A DNA stretch of 64,000 nucleotides. It comes from Clostridioides difficile. Its GTDB lineage: Bacteria; Bacillota; Clostridia; Peptostreptococcales; Peptostreptococcaceae. Location: the NCBI RefSeq assembly GCF_001299635.1, contig NZ_JRHN01000054.1, forward strand, positions 1 through 64,000. Direction: 5' to 3'. The notes under the pieces were generated by a model. That model worked only from the letters and a program-made list of their open reading frames with translations. It did not search any database and had not been told where the DNA came from. This document shows, in pieces, positions 19,751 to 28,682 of the stretch. Each line of letters opens with the position of its first letter. Positions within the stretch are counted from its first letter, which is position 1. The position numbers were made by a program, and so were the translations under genes.

Positions 19751-20311
19751 CTACTCCTTTATTTTCATAGGTATGCCACTAACTACAAAATAAACTTCAT
19801 TACTTTTTGATGCTATGTATTGATTTATGCGACCTACAATATCAGCATATATCCTACTAAGTTTATTCCCAGGAACAATTCCCATACCTAATTCATTTGT
19901 AACAAATACAAAGTATAGATTTGTTTTTTCTATTTCTTCAATAAGTCTTATAACTTGTTCTTTTATATATTCTTCCAATTTGTTTATCTCTTCTTGAGTA
20001 GACTCTTCTATATTTAGATTGTGTTTAAACATTAGATTATTTACTAATAAGGTTACACAGTCTAGTATAACAGTTTCATGTTCTTTGTATAGCTGTCTAA
20101 TTATGGAATATATATCTTCATATATTTCATATGTATCCCAATTTCTAGGTCTATTTTCTTGATGCTTTTTTACCCTATCTTTCATTTCATCATCAAACGG
20201 AATAGAAGTTGCTATATAAGCTGTTTTATTATTCCTATTTAAACATAGCTTTTCTGCAAAGTTACTCTTCCCTGACCTAGCTCCTCCTGTTACCAGAACA
20301 ATTTCACTCAT
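19751..20311 (-). CDS. cobU: Adenosylcobinamide kinase / adenosylcobinamide-phosphate guanylyltransferase
   Basis: Bifunctional enzyme that phosphorylates adenosylcobinamide and activates it with GTP. It has 186 residues, with the P-loop LVTGGARSGKSNFAEKL at the N terminus, the guanylylation-site region VKKHQENRPRNWDTYE and the FVTNELGMGIVP motif. The ATG at 20311 is preferred over a TTG one codon earlier. It follows cobT by 32 bases. Confidence 0.95.
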   Translation of the reverse strand: MSEIVLVTGGARSGKSNFAEKLCLNRNNKTAYIATSIPFDDEMKDRVKKHQENRPRNWDTYEIYEDIYSIIRQLYKEHETVILDCVTLLVNNLMFKHNLNIEESTQEEINKLEEYIKEQVIRLIEEIEKTNLYFVFVTNELGMGIVPGNKLSRIYADIVGRINQYIASKSNEVYFVVSGIPMKIKE

Positions 20312-20343
20312 CAAAACACTCCTACATATTAAATTTTTATGCC

Positions 20344-21390
20344 TTATCTCCCCATGTCAATTTCATCAAAAGTTGCCATATTCTTATAAGTATAATTTGA
20401 AGCTTCTATTATGTTAAATGCTAGAGCAGCTCCACTTCCTTCACCCAACCTCATATCCATATTTAGTAAAGGGTCTAATTTCAATATATCTAAGGCTCTC
20501 TTAGTTCCTGATTCTGCTGACAGATGAGATGCTATCATATATTCTCTAGTTTTTGGATTTATCTTATAAGCAATTAGTGCTGCTGCATAAGAAATAAATC
20601 CATCGATTACTACTGGAATTCTATTAGCACTACATCCTAATATTACACCTGCCATTGAACCTATTTCAAATCCACCCACTTTAGATAAAATATCTACTCC
20701 ATCAGTTGGATTTGGATTATTAATTTCAATAGCTTTTCTGATTACTTCAGCCTTATGTTTTAGTCTCTCTTTTTTAAGACCTGCACCTATACCAGTAACT
20801 TCTAATGGGTCACAGCCTGAAATTACAGATATTATTGCTGTACTTGGAGTAGTATTTGCTATCCCCATCTCTCCAATACCAATAACCTTATAATCTTTTT
20901 CTATACACTGTTCTGCTATTTCAATTCCTATCTCTAAACATCTAATAGCTTCTTGTTTACTCATAGCTGGCCCTTTGGCCATGTTTGATGTTCCTTTTCT
21001 AATCTTATAATCCAATACTCCCTCTAGTTTTTCATCACAGTTTATTCCTACATCTACAGCTACAACATCTGCCCCTACAAATTTACTTATTACTCCAACT
21101 CCACATAATCCTTTCGAAAAATTTGGAAATTGTAGTTTTGTTATATTTTGAGGGTCAGGTGCTACACCTTCTTCATATACACCATGGTCTCCTGCAAAAG
21201 CTATTATAACTTTTTTACTTGTATCAAAATTTTCATTACCAAATATCCCTGATAATTGCATACAAATATCTTCTATTTTGCCTAAGCTTCCAGTTGGATG
21301 TATAAGCCTATCCAATCTCTGCTTTGTTTTTTCAATAGAAGAATTATCTAAAGAATATATATTTTTTGATATACTTTCTAATAAACTCAT
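20344..21390 (-). CDS. cobT: Nicotinate-nucleotide-dimethylbenzimidazole phosphoribosyltransferase
   Basis: Makes alpha-ribazole phosphate, the lower ligand nucleotide. At 348 residues it is of normal length. Motifs are RLIHPTGSLGKIEDI, FAGDHGVYEEGVAPDPQ (numbering near 65-82), IGIGEMGIANTTPSTAI and the catalytic glutamate region RLGEGSGAALAFNI near the end. It is the first gene of the cobT-cobU-cobS-cobC unit. No cobalamin aptamer lies in the 219 bases upstream. Confidence 0.96.
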   Translation of the reverse strand: MSLLESISKNIYSLDNSSIEKTKQRLDRLIHPTGSLGKIEDICMQLSGIFGNENFDTSKKVIIAFAGDHGVYEEGVAPDPQNITKLQFPNFSKGLCGVGVISKFVGADVVAVDVGINCDEKLEGVLDYKIRKGTSNMAKGPAMSKQEAIRCLEIGIEIAEQCIEKDYKVIGIGEMGIANTTPSTAIISVISGCDPLEVTGIGAGLKKERLKHKAEVIRKAIEINNPNPTDGVDILSKVGGFEIGSMAGVILGCSANRIPVVIDGFISYAAALIAYKINPKTREYMIASHLSAESGTKRALDILKLDPLLNMDMRLGEGSGAALAFNIIEASNYTYKNMATFDEIDMGR

Positions 21391-21549
21391 TTTCTATCCT
21401 CCCAACATTTTTTTATTTTTTAAATTATCTTTTTAGATAAAAAATACTCTTATTTTCTAAAAATTTCAACTTTTTATTTTTATTTTTACATATATACAAA
21501 AATTATTCTACATTTTATCTCTATTTCCTTTATTTTCCATTATGAATTT

Positions 21550-21565
21550 GCATACAATCGCATGC
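21550..21565. promoter_or_regulatory. 16-bp imperfect palindrome between divergent genes
   Basis: GCATACAATCGCATGC is a near-perfect dyad in the 219-base space between cobT (minus) and the small plus-strand gene at 21610. It could be an operator for either side. No regulator is assigned. Confidence 0.3.
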
Positions 21566-21609
21566 TTTTTGTAAAAATATATTTAAAAGAACTTTAAGGA
21601 GATGATTTT

Positions 21610-21801
21610 GTGGATGATTTTTCTAAATTAAAAAATTTATATGAAGATGGATATAGATGTATTTATCATGATTGTGTAGATAATAATTACACTATATATC
21701 TTAAGAATTTTTATACGGAAGGTTCAGAAACTATCGAGTTAAGTAGCGAATCAGATTTCTCACAATTCAAAGATTATATAGATGGACTGAGAATGTCTTA
21801 A
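21610..21801 (+). CDS. Small hypothetical protein, 63 aa
   Basis: I do not recognise this family. The frame starts with GTG, preceded by AAGGAG at a normal distance. The product is acidic and soluble, with no membrane segment: it begins MDDFSKLKNLYEDGYRCIYH and ends YIDGLRMS. Alternating polar/hydrophobic stretches (NNYTIYLKNFYTEGSETIEL) suggest a small beta-rich fold. It reads divergently from cobT, has its own upstream region and ends just before a hairpin terminator. The codon use looks like that of its neighbours. Confidence 0.65.
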   Translation: MDDFSKLKNLYEDGYRCIYHDCVDNNYTIYLKNFYTEGSETIELSSESDFSQFKDYIDGLRMS

Positions 21802-21818
21802 ATATTATGAAACCCATT

Positions 21819-21848
21819 AAAATAGGGAGTTTAACAACTCCCTATTTT
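21819..21848. terminator. Bidirectional terminator
   Basis: AAAATAGGGAGT and ACTCCCTATTTT flank a six-base loop. It follows the 63-residue gene on the plus strand and overlaps the end of the 39-codon minus-strand frame. Confidence 0.8.
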
Positions 21849-21961
21849 GAAGTCACAATTTTTTTTATAAGCTTTAAAAGTTCGTCTCTGTTTACTTCTC
21901 TTTCATTTTTTCTGTCCTTATACTCTTGAAAGTTAACAACTTTTGTATTTGGTTTTTCCAT
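21842..21961 (-). CDS. Very small basic hypothetical protein, 39 aa
   Basis: A 39-codon frame on the minus strand starts with ATG behind GGGAAGTGAG and stops inside the terminator stem. The product begins MEKPNTKVVNFQEYKDRKN and ends LLKLIKKIVTSK. It is highly charged, with a predicted amphipathic C-terminal helix. The family is unknown. A good ribosome binding site, natural codon use and an adjoining terminator support it, but such a short frame could be chance. Confidence 0.45.
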   Translation of the reverse strand: MEKPNTKVVNFQEYKDRKNEREVNRDELLKLIKKIVTSK

Positions 21962-22194
21962 AAACTCACTTCCCATTTAACATTATTAACTTATCTTAAT
22001 ATATTTTATTCTATACAATTTATCTATTTCCTTCTATTTATAATACAAAATTTCTTAAATAATCCCAAATTTTCAAAACAAAATTTTCAAAATATACTAA
22101 AATCTACCTTTCAAATATAATATCAAATAAAATTTAATAATCCTTATACTTTATAGTATAATATACTCATAAAATTTAATAAAGGAGATTTTAA

Positions 22195-23067
22195 ATGAAT
22201 ATATTACAAAATGAAAAGTTAATTATAGAATCAAACAATTCTGGTGCTGAACTCACTAAAATATTTTCTAAAAGATATAATAAAGACATTCTTTGGAATG
22301 GTAATAAAAAATATTGGGGTAGACAATCACCTATATTATTTCCTATAGTAGGTAAACTTGTTGATAATGAAACTATAATAGAAGAAAATCTATATAGCAT
22401 GACTCAGCATGGATTTGCCAGAGATATGGAATTTGAGATTATAGATAAAGGAGATACATTCATATCTTATAAATTAACAGACAATGAATCTACTTTAGAA
22501 AATTATCCATATTCTTTTGAGCTAATCATAAATTATACATTAAAAGATAATAGTATAAATATAGAGTGGATTGTAAAAAATACTGACTCTAAAGATATAT
22601 TCTTTTCTATAGGCGGACATCCTGCATTTAATCTTCCTCTTTTTGAGCAAAATGATTTTTCTAAATATCATCTTGAATTTAAAAAAAGAAGTGATGTAGA
22701 AAAAATCAATTTAAATACTTCTTTTATAGATGATATAACATTTATCGGAGATTTAAAAAACTTACAGTTAAGTCCAGAATTATTCAAGAATGATGCCTTA
22801 ATATACACTAATATAGATGAAGTGTCTATATGTAATAATGATGGTGGCAAATATATAACTCTATCTATGCAAGATTTTCCTCTAGTTGGTATTTGGACTC
22901 CTTATTATAGTGAAACTAATTCTACTGCTCCATTTTTATGTATAGAACCTTGGTATGGTCTTGCTGATAGTATACATTCTAATAAAATTTATAAAGATAA
23001 GAAATTCATTAATAAACTTGGTAAAGGAAAAATTTTTACTGCTTCTTACAATATAAATATACATTAA
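22195..23067 (+). CDS. Aldose 1-epimerase family protein (LacX-like)
   Basis: A mutarotase-fold protein of 290 residues, related to LacX and galactose mutarotase. It probably interconverts anomers of a sugar or sugar phosphate in the cytoplasm. Family motifs include LTKIFSKRYNKDILWNGN, PILFPIVGKL, QHGFARDMEFE with the catalytic histidine, and SIGGHPAFNLP. AAAGGAG precedes the ATG and a TATAAT lies at 22157-22162. It is a single-gene unit ending at a strong terminator. The exact substrate is not predictable. Confidence 0.88.
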   Translation: MNILQNEKLIIESNNSGAELTKIFSKRYNKDILWNGNKKYWGRQSPILFPIVGKLVDNETIIEENLYSMTQHGFARDMEFEIIDKGDTFISYKLTDNESTLENYPYSFELIINYTLKDNSINIEWIVKNTDSKDIFFSIGGHPAFNLPLFEQNDFSKYHLEFKKRSDVEKINLNTSFIDDITFIGDLKNLQLSPELFKNDALIYTNIDEVSICNNDGGKYITLSMQDFPLVGIWTPYYSETNSTAPFLCIEPWYGLADSIHSNKIYKDKKFINKLGKGKIFTASYNINIH

Positions 23068-23165
23068 ATAAAAGTCAGTTACATGTACTACCAAAATGAT
23101 AAAATATTTTAACATAAGCTAGTATAAGAATATGAGGTAGTATTATTTAATATTCCTTAATCAAA

Positions 23166-23200
23166 AAATATTACTGGAATGCAAAATTCCAGTAATATTT
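23166..23200. terminator. Bidirectional terminator
   Basis: AAATATTACTGGAAT pairs with ATTCCAGTAATATTT across a GCAAA loop. It separates the convergent epimerase gene and MalY-like gene. Confidence 0.85.
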
Positions 23201-23255
23201 AATAACTAAACAATATGCTTTTATATAAACCTATAAATAGCTTATTTTTTCTAAT

Positions 23256-24443
23256 TTAACAGTACATACTTATATACGTTTTTTTAATTCTATTTAGAGC
23301 TTCATTTAATGTCTCTTTAGGGCACCCTATATTAAGACGGATAAACCCTTCTCCATCTTTTACAAAATAACTTCCAACTACCATAGTTAAATTTGCATGT
23401 CTAAAAAACTCTTTAGCTTTTTCTTCATTTTCAAATACTTCTCTAACATCTATCCAAGCCAGAAAAGAAGAGTCTGACTTCATAACCTTTGCTTTTGGTA
23501 TATGTCTTTCAAAGAAATCATAAACTATTTCAAAATTATTCTCTACATAATTGGTCATTTCATCTAGCCATTTTTCACTTTCATTGTATGCTGCAATAAT
23601 CGCTGGTATTGCAAATACATTTGGAGAAGTTATTGAATTACTTTTTAATCTTTCTAACAAAATTTCTCTAACTTTTAAATCTCGTATTAATACATAAGAT
23701 GTTTTTAATCCTCCTAAGTTGAATCCTTTATTAGGAGATACACAGATTATACTATTTTTATAAATTTCTGGATGAGCATTCCATAAAGACACAAATCTGT
23801 GACCTTTAAATACTACATCCCTATGAATTTCATCACTTACCAAAAGTACATTATACTTTAAGCATAACTCTGATACTTTATACAGTTCTTCCTTTGTCCA
23901 TATACGACCTGATGGATTTTGTGGACTACAGAATATAAATAATTTTATATTTTTGTATTTCATTTGAGCTTCTATATCTTCTAAGTCTAAATAATATCTA
24001 TTATTCTCTAATTTTAATGAGCTACAACATAATTTTCTATTATTGTTTACTACAGCTTCTGCAAAAGGGTCATAGGCAGGTGTATTTATCAATACACACT
24101 CTCCTTGCTTAGTGTATGCTTGGACTATATAATGAAGTGTTGAAACCGTCCCAAAAGTTAACTTTATCCATTCTTTTTCTACATATATATCAAACCTTCT
24201 TTTATTCCAATTTATAATAGAATCATAGAAGTCATCTCCTATAAAAGTATAACTATAATCTCCTACTGATGCTCTTTTTAAGATAGATTCTTTTATAGCA
24301 GGAGCACATTCAAAATCAATATCAGCTAAATCCATAGGAATTGCATCTTCATTTAAGTCAAACTTTTCTTTAATTATATGGTTGCTCCACTTCCTACAAT
24401 TCCCCTCTTTACGATTTAATACTTTGTCAAAATTATATTTCAT
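23256..24443 (-). CDS. MalY/PatB-type PLP enzyme (probable cystathionine beta-lyase)
   Basis: A fold type I PLP enzyme of 395 residues. The pyridoxal lysine is in VSPNKGFNLGGLKTSYV, and SDEIHRDVVFKGHR and FCSPQNPSGRIWTKEE are MalY/PatB motifs. Members cleave C-S bonds of cystathionine and S-substituted cysteines, and some act as aminotransferases. AGGAG precedes the ATG. It is the last gene of a PTS operon that also encodes two peptidases, which suggests that an imported conjugate releases a cysteine derivative. That substrate idea is inference. Confidence 0.88.
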   Translation of the reverse strand: MKYNFDKVLNRKEGNCRKWSNHIIKEKFDLNEDAIPMDLADIDFECAPAIKESILKRASVGDYSYTFIGDDFYDSIINWNKRRFDIYVEKEWIKLTFGTVSTLHYIVQAYTKQGECVLINTPAYDPFAEAVVNNNRKLCCSSLKLENNRYYLDLEDIEAQMKYKNIKLFIFCSPQNPSGRIWTKEELYKVSELCLKYNVLLVSDEIHRDVVFKGHRFVSLWNAHPEIYKNSIICVSPNKGFNLGGLKTSYVLIRDLKVREILLERLKSNSITSPNVFAIPAIIAAYNESEKWLDEMTNYVENNFEIVYDFFERHIPKAKVMKSDSSFLAWIDVREVFENEEKAKEFFRHANLTMVVGSYFVKDGEGFIRLNIGCPKETLNEALNRIKKTYISMYC

Positions 24444-24447
24444 AATT

Positions 24448-25518
24448 TTATTCTCCTAATATCATAAAATCTTTGGATGTCTTATTGAGTGGAACACCTT
24501 TTCCATCTATTATAACAATGTCATCTTCTATCCTAACTCCCCCTATATTTGGAATGTAGATTCCTGGCTCACAAGACATTACCATTCCCTCGGTTAATAT
24601 ATCATCACTATTTGGATTTAGAGTAGGAATCTCGCCATCTCCAAGACCTAGACCATGACCTAGACCATGATTAAAATACTCACCAAATCCATGTTTATCT
24701 ATAATTTCTCTAGCTACTTTGTCAACATCACAGGCCTTAACTCCTTCTTTTATTGACTCTATTGCAGATAATTGTGCTTCTAATACTACATTATATATCT
24801 CTTGAATAATTTTAGGAGGTTTACCTATAGATATTGTACGAGTCATATCCGATTGATACCCTTGATAAACAACACCAAAATCTATCGTTATAGCTTCATT
24901 TACTTTCAACTTTTTATTTGTAGGTCTTCCATGTGGCATTGCTCCTCTTTCCCCTGATACCACTATTGTCTCAAAAGACATACCACTTGCACCTTTTTTC
25001 AATGCATGATACTGAATTAGAGCTGATACTTCTAGTTCGGTCATATCTTTTTTAATCTCAGAAATAACTTCATTAAACACTTCGTCTGTAATATCACAAG
25101 CATTTTTAATAAGTTCAATCTCTTCTTTAGATTTCACAGACCTTAACTTCCATAATTCATTGGTTATTAAATTGATTTCAAAGCCTGCATTTTTTAGCAA
25201 AATATACTCTTGTATACTCATAGATTGATTTTCTATTGCTAACTTTCCTATATTCAATTCTCTTAATAGTCCAATTATATTTGGTATATAAGTACCTTGA
25301 GATACAACTCTTTTTATGAAGCCAGTAGTTTTTTTATCTGCTTCATCAATATATCTACCATCTAGAATTTGATAGTTTTTATCTTTAGTAATAAGTACAT
25401 ACACACCACTACCTGATAATGCTCCTATGTATCTTTTAGTGTTCTTAGCTTTAATCAAAAGAGCGTCAACACCTCTTTTATAGATTAAATCTACTAGTCT
25501 CTCTATTGTATTATCCAT
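24448..25518 (-). CDS. M24-family Xaa-Pro aminopeptidase (YpdF/PepQ-like)
   Basis: Metallopeptidase that removes an N-terminal residue before proline. The 356-residue protein has a creatinase-type N-terminal domain (about 1-120) and a pita-bread catalytic domain. The dinuclear metal ligands are visible: the two aspartates in TIDFGVVYQGYQSDMTRTI, the histidine in HGLGHGLG, and the glutamates in SCEPGIYIP and GGVRIEDD. It lies between PTS EIIC and the MalY-like gene. A weak ribosome binding site and short gap suggest translation coupled to EIIC. Confidence 0.92.
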   Translation of the reverse strand: MDNTIERLVDLIYKRGVDALLIKAKNTKRYIGALSGSGVYVLITKDKNYQILDGRYIDEADKKTTGFIKRVVSQGTYIPNIIGLLRELNIGKLAIENQSMSIQEYILLKNAGFEINLITNELWKLRSVKSKEEIELIKNACDITDEVFNEVISEIKKDMTELEVSALIQYHALKKGASGMSFETIVVSGERGAMPHGRPTNKKLKVNEAITIDFGVVYQGYQSDMTRTISIGKPPKIIQEIYNVVLEAQLSAIESIKEGVKACDVDKVAREIIDKHGFGEYFNHGLGHGLGLGDGEIPTLNPNSDDILTEGMVMSCEPGIYIPNIGGVRIEDDIVIIDGKGVPLNKTSKDFMILGE

Positions 25519-25527
25519 ATCAAAATA

Positions 25528-26850
25528 TTAGAAATCCAGACCTAAGCCATCTAATAAGTCTTCTTCTTCTTTAGAGAATATGTTCTTTGTTTCTTCTTTT
25601 TGTTTTTTATTATTCTGTTGACGTTCCATTATTTTAAAGAATGGCCAATATAATAAGACTGCCAATACTAGCTGTAATGCATTTGCTAATATAGAATGCC
25701 AATCTCCATTAGTTAAAAAACCTTCTAAGAATACCCCCACATATGGAGGGTCAAATACTGGTTTTGCTAACCATCCCCAATGCATAAAAAACATTGGCAA
25801 TGTCCCTATTATAGCCCCACCAAATACATGTGGTATAAACATTACTGGATTTAATATTATTGGTGCACCAAATAATATTGGTTCATTTATTCCAAATAAT
25901 GCAGGGAATAATGATACACGTCCAATCTTTTTATAAGATGCGTTTTTTGATAACATACATGCAATTACACAACCTATACTAATTCCACAACCTGTAAATC
26001 CAAAGAATGCACTTGAAGCTCCTGCTGTAAAGAAATGAGGTATTGTTTCACCAGCTTGCATAGCTGCTATATTTTCAGCTATAAATGTAATCATTATAGG
26101 TCTAGTTATAGGGCTAAATACTGATGAATGTATTCCGAAAAAGAATATCGTACATATAGCAAAATTAAGAGCAAGAACTGACCATGGATTATCCATACTT
26201 CCTACTAATGGAGATAAAAATTGAGTAAGTATTTGTGGAGGTAATTCTCCAAACACTTTTAATGAAATAAAACGTGCAACTATAAAAGTACCACAAACTA
26301 TTATAGTAGTTGGTATCAATTCAAAAGACCTAGATACAAAATCAGGTACATTTTCTGGCATTTTTATTGTAATATTCTTCTTAGCACAGAAATTATATAA
26401 CTCTACAGAACCAAGTCCTGCTATCATCCCCGTAAATAGCCCTTTAGCTCCTAAGTTTCCTATTTCTAATGCTCCATCTGGTGTGAATGATGCTACTAGG
26501 AATAGAAAGGAAAAAGTTGATAGTGCAACACAACCTGGTATATATAACTTATAATAATTACCTAAATTAAAAGCAATACACATACAAGCATATAATCCTA
26601 TCAAACCTATGGAAAGACTTACTGGTAAGTCTAGTATTGTTGCATTATTCAATATAAATTTGCTTATCGAGTTACTCTCTCCAAGCATGTTTGGAAGTGC
26701 TGGAAGTATTGCAAATATACTTCCTAATATAGTGAATGGTGTCATAGCCACCATACCAGCCTTTATAGAACCAAGGTGACGCTGATTGTCAACCTTGTGA
26801 GCTAAAGGCATAAATACTCTATTCATGAACGCTTCAAATTTTGAAAACAT
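25528..26850 (-). CDS. PTS lactose/cellobiose-type EIIC permease
   Basis: Membrane channel component that carries the substrate while it is phosphorylated by EIIB. The 440 residues make about ten hydrophobic segments, with the family stretches MTPFTILGSIFAILP, VPDFVSRSFELIPT and LFGINEPILFGAPIILNP, the last being the substrate-binding loop with its conserved glutamate. The C terminus is a charged tail of about 30 residues, rich in Lys and Glu. GGGGGA precedes the ATG. Substrate is unknown; no glycosidase accompanies it. Confidence 0.93.
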   Translation of the reverse strand: MFSKFEAFMNRVFMPLAHKVDNQRHLGSIKAGMVAMTPFTILGSIFAILPALPNMLGESNSISKFILNNATILDLPVSLSIGLIGLYACMCIAFNLGNYYKLYIPGCVALSTFSFLFLVASFTPDGALEIGNLGAKGLFTGMIAGLGSVELYNFCAKKNITIKMPENVPDFVSRSFELIPTTIIVCGTFIVARFISLKVFGELPPQILTQFLSPLVGSMDNPWSVLALNFAICTIFFFGIHSSVFSPITRPIMITFIAENIAAMQAGETIPHFFTAGASSAFFGFTGCGISIGCVIACMLSKNASYKKIGRVSLFPALFGINEPILFGAPIILNPVMFIPHVFGGAIIGTLPMFFMHWGWLAKPVFDPPYVGVFLEGFLTNGDWHSILANALQLVLAVLLYWPFFKIMERQQNNKKQKEETKNIFSKEEEDLLDGLGLDF

Positions 26851-26881
26851 ATTTAATCCCCCTTTCCCCTCAATATTCTTA

Positions 26882-27217
26882 TTACCCTTGAGCTAATTGA
26901 TGCTTTTTATATGTTATTAATGCTAACTTCATAACTGTAGCTCCATCCATTTTCCCATATACATCTTTATCTATTACTGCAAAGGGTTTGTTTTTTGGTT
27001 CTAATATCCCTTTTAAAAAATCTATTTTGTGAGCTATCTGAGGTCCTATAAGTACTATATCCCAATCATCAACTTCACTTTCTATTGAATCTGCTGGTAT
27101 AGCTGTAAATTCAAAATCTTTTTCATCAAGTTTAGCACTTTCTTTTACTACCTTCTTCATATTTTGCATTAGCATATTAGTAGAAAATCCACCTGCACAA
27201 CATAATAATATTTTCAT
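26882..27217 (-). CDS. PTS lactose/cellobiose-type EIIB
   Basis: Soluble phosphotransfer protein of 111 residues that passes phosphate from EIIA to the sugar bound by EIIC. The P-loop with the phospho-cysteine is at the N terminus (MKILLCCAGGFSTNMLMQNM); Cys7 aligns best with the catalytic residue and a second cysteine precedes it. An AGGAGG box lies before the ATG. It follows EIIA after an unusually long gap of 99 bases for this operon. Confidence 0.93.
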   Translation of the reverse strand: MKILLCCAGGFSTNMLMQNMKKVVKESAKLDEKDFEFTAIPADSIESEVDDWDIVLIGPQIAHKIDFLKGILEPKNKPFAVIDKDVYGKMDGATVMKLALITYKKHQLAQG

Positions 27218-27316
27218 AATAATTCCTCCTAAAATTTATATTTTTTATTATCTCTTGAAAGCATTTAAAACTTTCTAAAAGAAAATTTATGTAAATAATT
27301 TATTTATACACTACAA

Positions 27317-27622
27317 CTACTTGTCAAGACAATCTATCAAAGCCTCTATCAAGTCTTTTGCTAGTTGAGAAGTCATATAGTGGTCTTGGGCATGTACCAT
27401 TAAAAGACTCATTGCTGGACTTTCAACATCTTCATTTAAATCTTGAGTTATCAATTCTGTCTGTATTCTATGAGCTTCAATATCTATTTTACGAGCCTCC
27501 TCTATTAACAATTTTGCTCCTTTAAAATCTTTTACTTTCACTTTTTTTAAAGCTTCGAAAGCTTTTGATTTACTTTCCCCTGCAGTTGATATAAGCTCCA
27601 TTATTTGTAACTCTGTTGACAT
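27317..27622 (-). CDS. PTS lactose/cellobiose-type EIIA
   Basis: Helical phosphocarrier of 101 residues that receives phosphate from HPr. The family signature SLLMVHAQDHYMTSQLAKDL near residues 72-91 holds the phospho-histidine (His77). The N-terminal helix pair ELISTAGESKSKAFEALKK is also typical. AAAGGAG precedes the ATG. It is 14 bases after the M42 peptidase gene. Confidence 0.94.
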   Translation of the reverse strand: MSTELQIMELISTAGESKSKAFEALKKVKVKDFKGAKLLIEEARKIDIEAHRIQTELITQDLNEDVESPAMSLLMVHAQDHYMTSQLAKDLIEALIDCLDK

Positions 27623-27636
27623 TTTCCTATTCTCCT

Positions 27637-28680
27637 TTAAATAAAATTTCTTATATGTTTATATTTTTCTTCATCAAAATTTAAGATTAATTGTGTATAT
27701 AACTTTATAATAGCATCCAAATCTTTATTACTTACTATCGAAAATGCACAATGACCATATCTGACTGGTACACAAGTTACTACACAAGGTTTCCCTTCAT
27801 TTACAAGATGTGCTTCTCCCCCATCAGTACCACCTGATTCAAACATATCATGTTGAAGTTGTATATTGTTTTTATTAGCAATTTCCATTACATAATCTAT
27901 CATTTTTCTACTAGGGACTAAAGTCCTATCTCTATGCATTAGCATTATACCTTTATCAATTTGTTTCTGATTTGTATAGTCTCTTACAAACTCGTTCTTA
28001 GCACATGCTACATCTATTACAAATACTATATCAGGATTTATTAGCTGTGTTGCTGTCTTTGCTCCTCTTATTCCAACTTCTTCACTACTTGTAGCTGCAA
28101 AGTGAATATTACAGTTTAGATTTTTATTCTCTAACTCTTTTAAAACCTCTCCCATCACAAAGCATCCTATCCTATCATCAAAAGCTTTTCCAACTAATCG
28201 GTCTTGAAGAGTGAATTCCTCAAAGTTTGTTGTATAGGTTACCATATCCCCAACATGAATTCCTAGATTGTATACTTCATCTTCTGTACATGCTCCAATA
28301 TCTGCATATATATTTTCAACTTTGCCATTATTATATGTGGCATTTATTATAGCAGGTATTTTTTTTCCTTCTCTTGTTGTAATTCTAATTTTTTGAACAA
28401 ACTGTGCAAGAGGTTTTACTCCCCCTATTGTTATTAGGTGAATCATGCCAAGTTTATCTATACTTCTCACCATAAATCCAACTTCATCCATATGAGCACA
28501 AATCATTACATTTGGTGCATTTTCATCTTTTATCTTAGAAAAGATTACACTCCCTAGCCCATCACATATAACTTTATCACTATAAGTTTTTAGCTCGTCT
28601 AATAAAACTTGTCTAACCTCCTCTTCATTAGATGCTATACCATCTGCTTCTGATAATCTCTTAAAAAACTCTATATTCAT
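27637..28680 (-). CDS. M42-family aminopeptidase (FrvX/YpdE-like)
   Basis: Dinuclear-metal aminopeptidase of 347 residues, a relative of glutamyl aminopeptidase PepA and of proteins once called CelM endoglucanases. Metal-site residues are seen in ICAHMDEVGF, GKAFDDRIGC, AATSSEEVGIRGA, FVIDVACA and RYGHCAFS. M42 enzymes form large dodecameric particles in the cytoplasm. It starts two bases after the PRD regulator and precedes EIIA. In Escherichia coli, M42 proteins are also encoded beside PTS genes (frv and fry/ypd clusters). Confidence 0.92.
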   Translation of the reverse strand: MNIEFFKRLSEADGIASNEEEVRQVLLDELKTYSDKVICDGLGSVIFSKIKDENAPNVMICAHMDEVGFMVRSIDKLGMIHLITIGGVKPLAQFVQKIRITTREGKKIPAIINATYNNGKVENIYADIGACTEDEVYNLGIHVGDMVTYTTNFEEFTLQDRLVGKAFDDRIGCFVMGEVLKELENKNLNCNIHFAATSSEEVGIRGAKTATQLINPDIVFVIDVACAKNEFVRDYTNQKQIDKGIMLMHRDRTLVPSRKMIDYVMEIANKNNIQLQHDMFESGGTDGGEAHLVNEGKPCVVTCVPVRYGHCAFSIVSNKDLDAIIKLYTQLILNFDEEKYKHIRNFI

Positions 28681-28682
28681 GC

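Noticed and set aside
21391-21609. Possible second cobalamin riboswitch upstream of cobT
   Set aside because: None of the conserved aptamer blocks (B12 box, CCCGCTACTGT, AAGCCAGG) is present.
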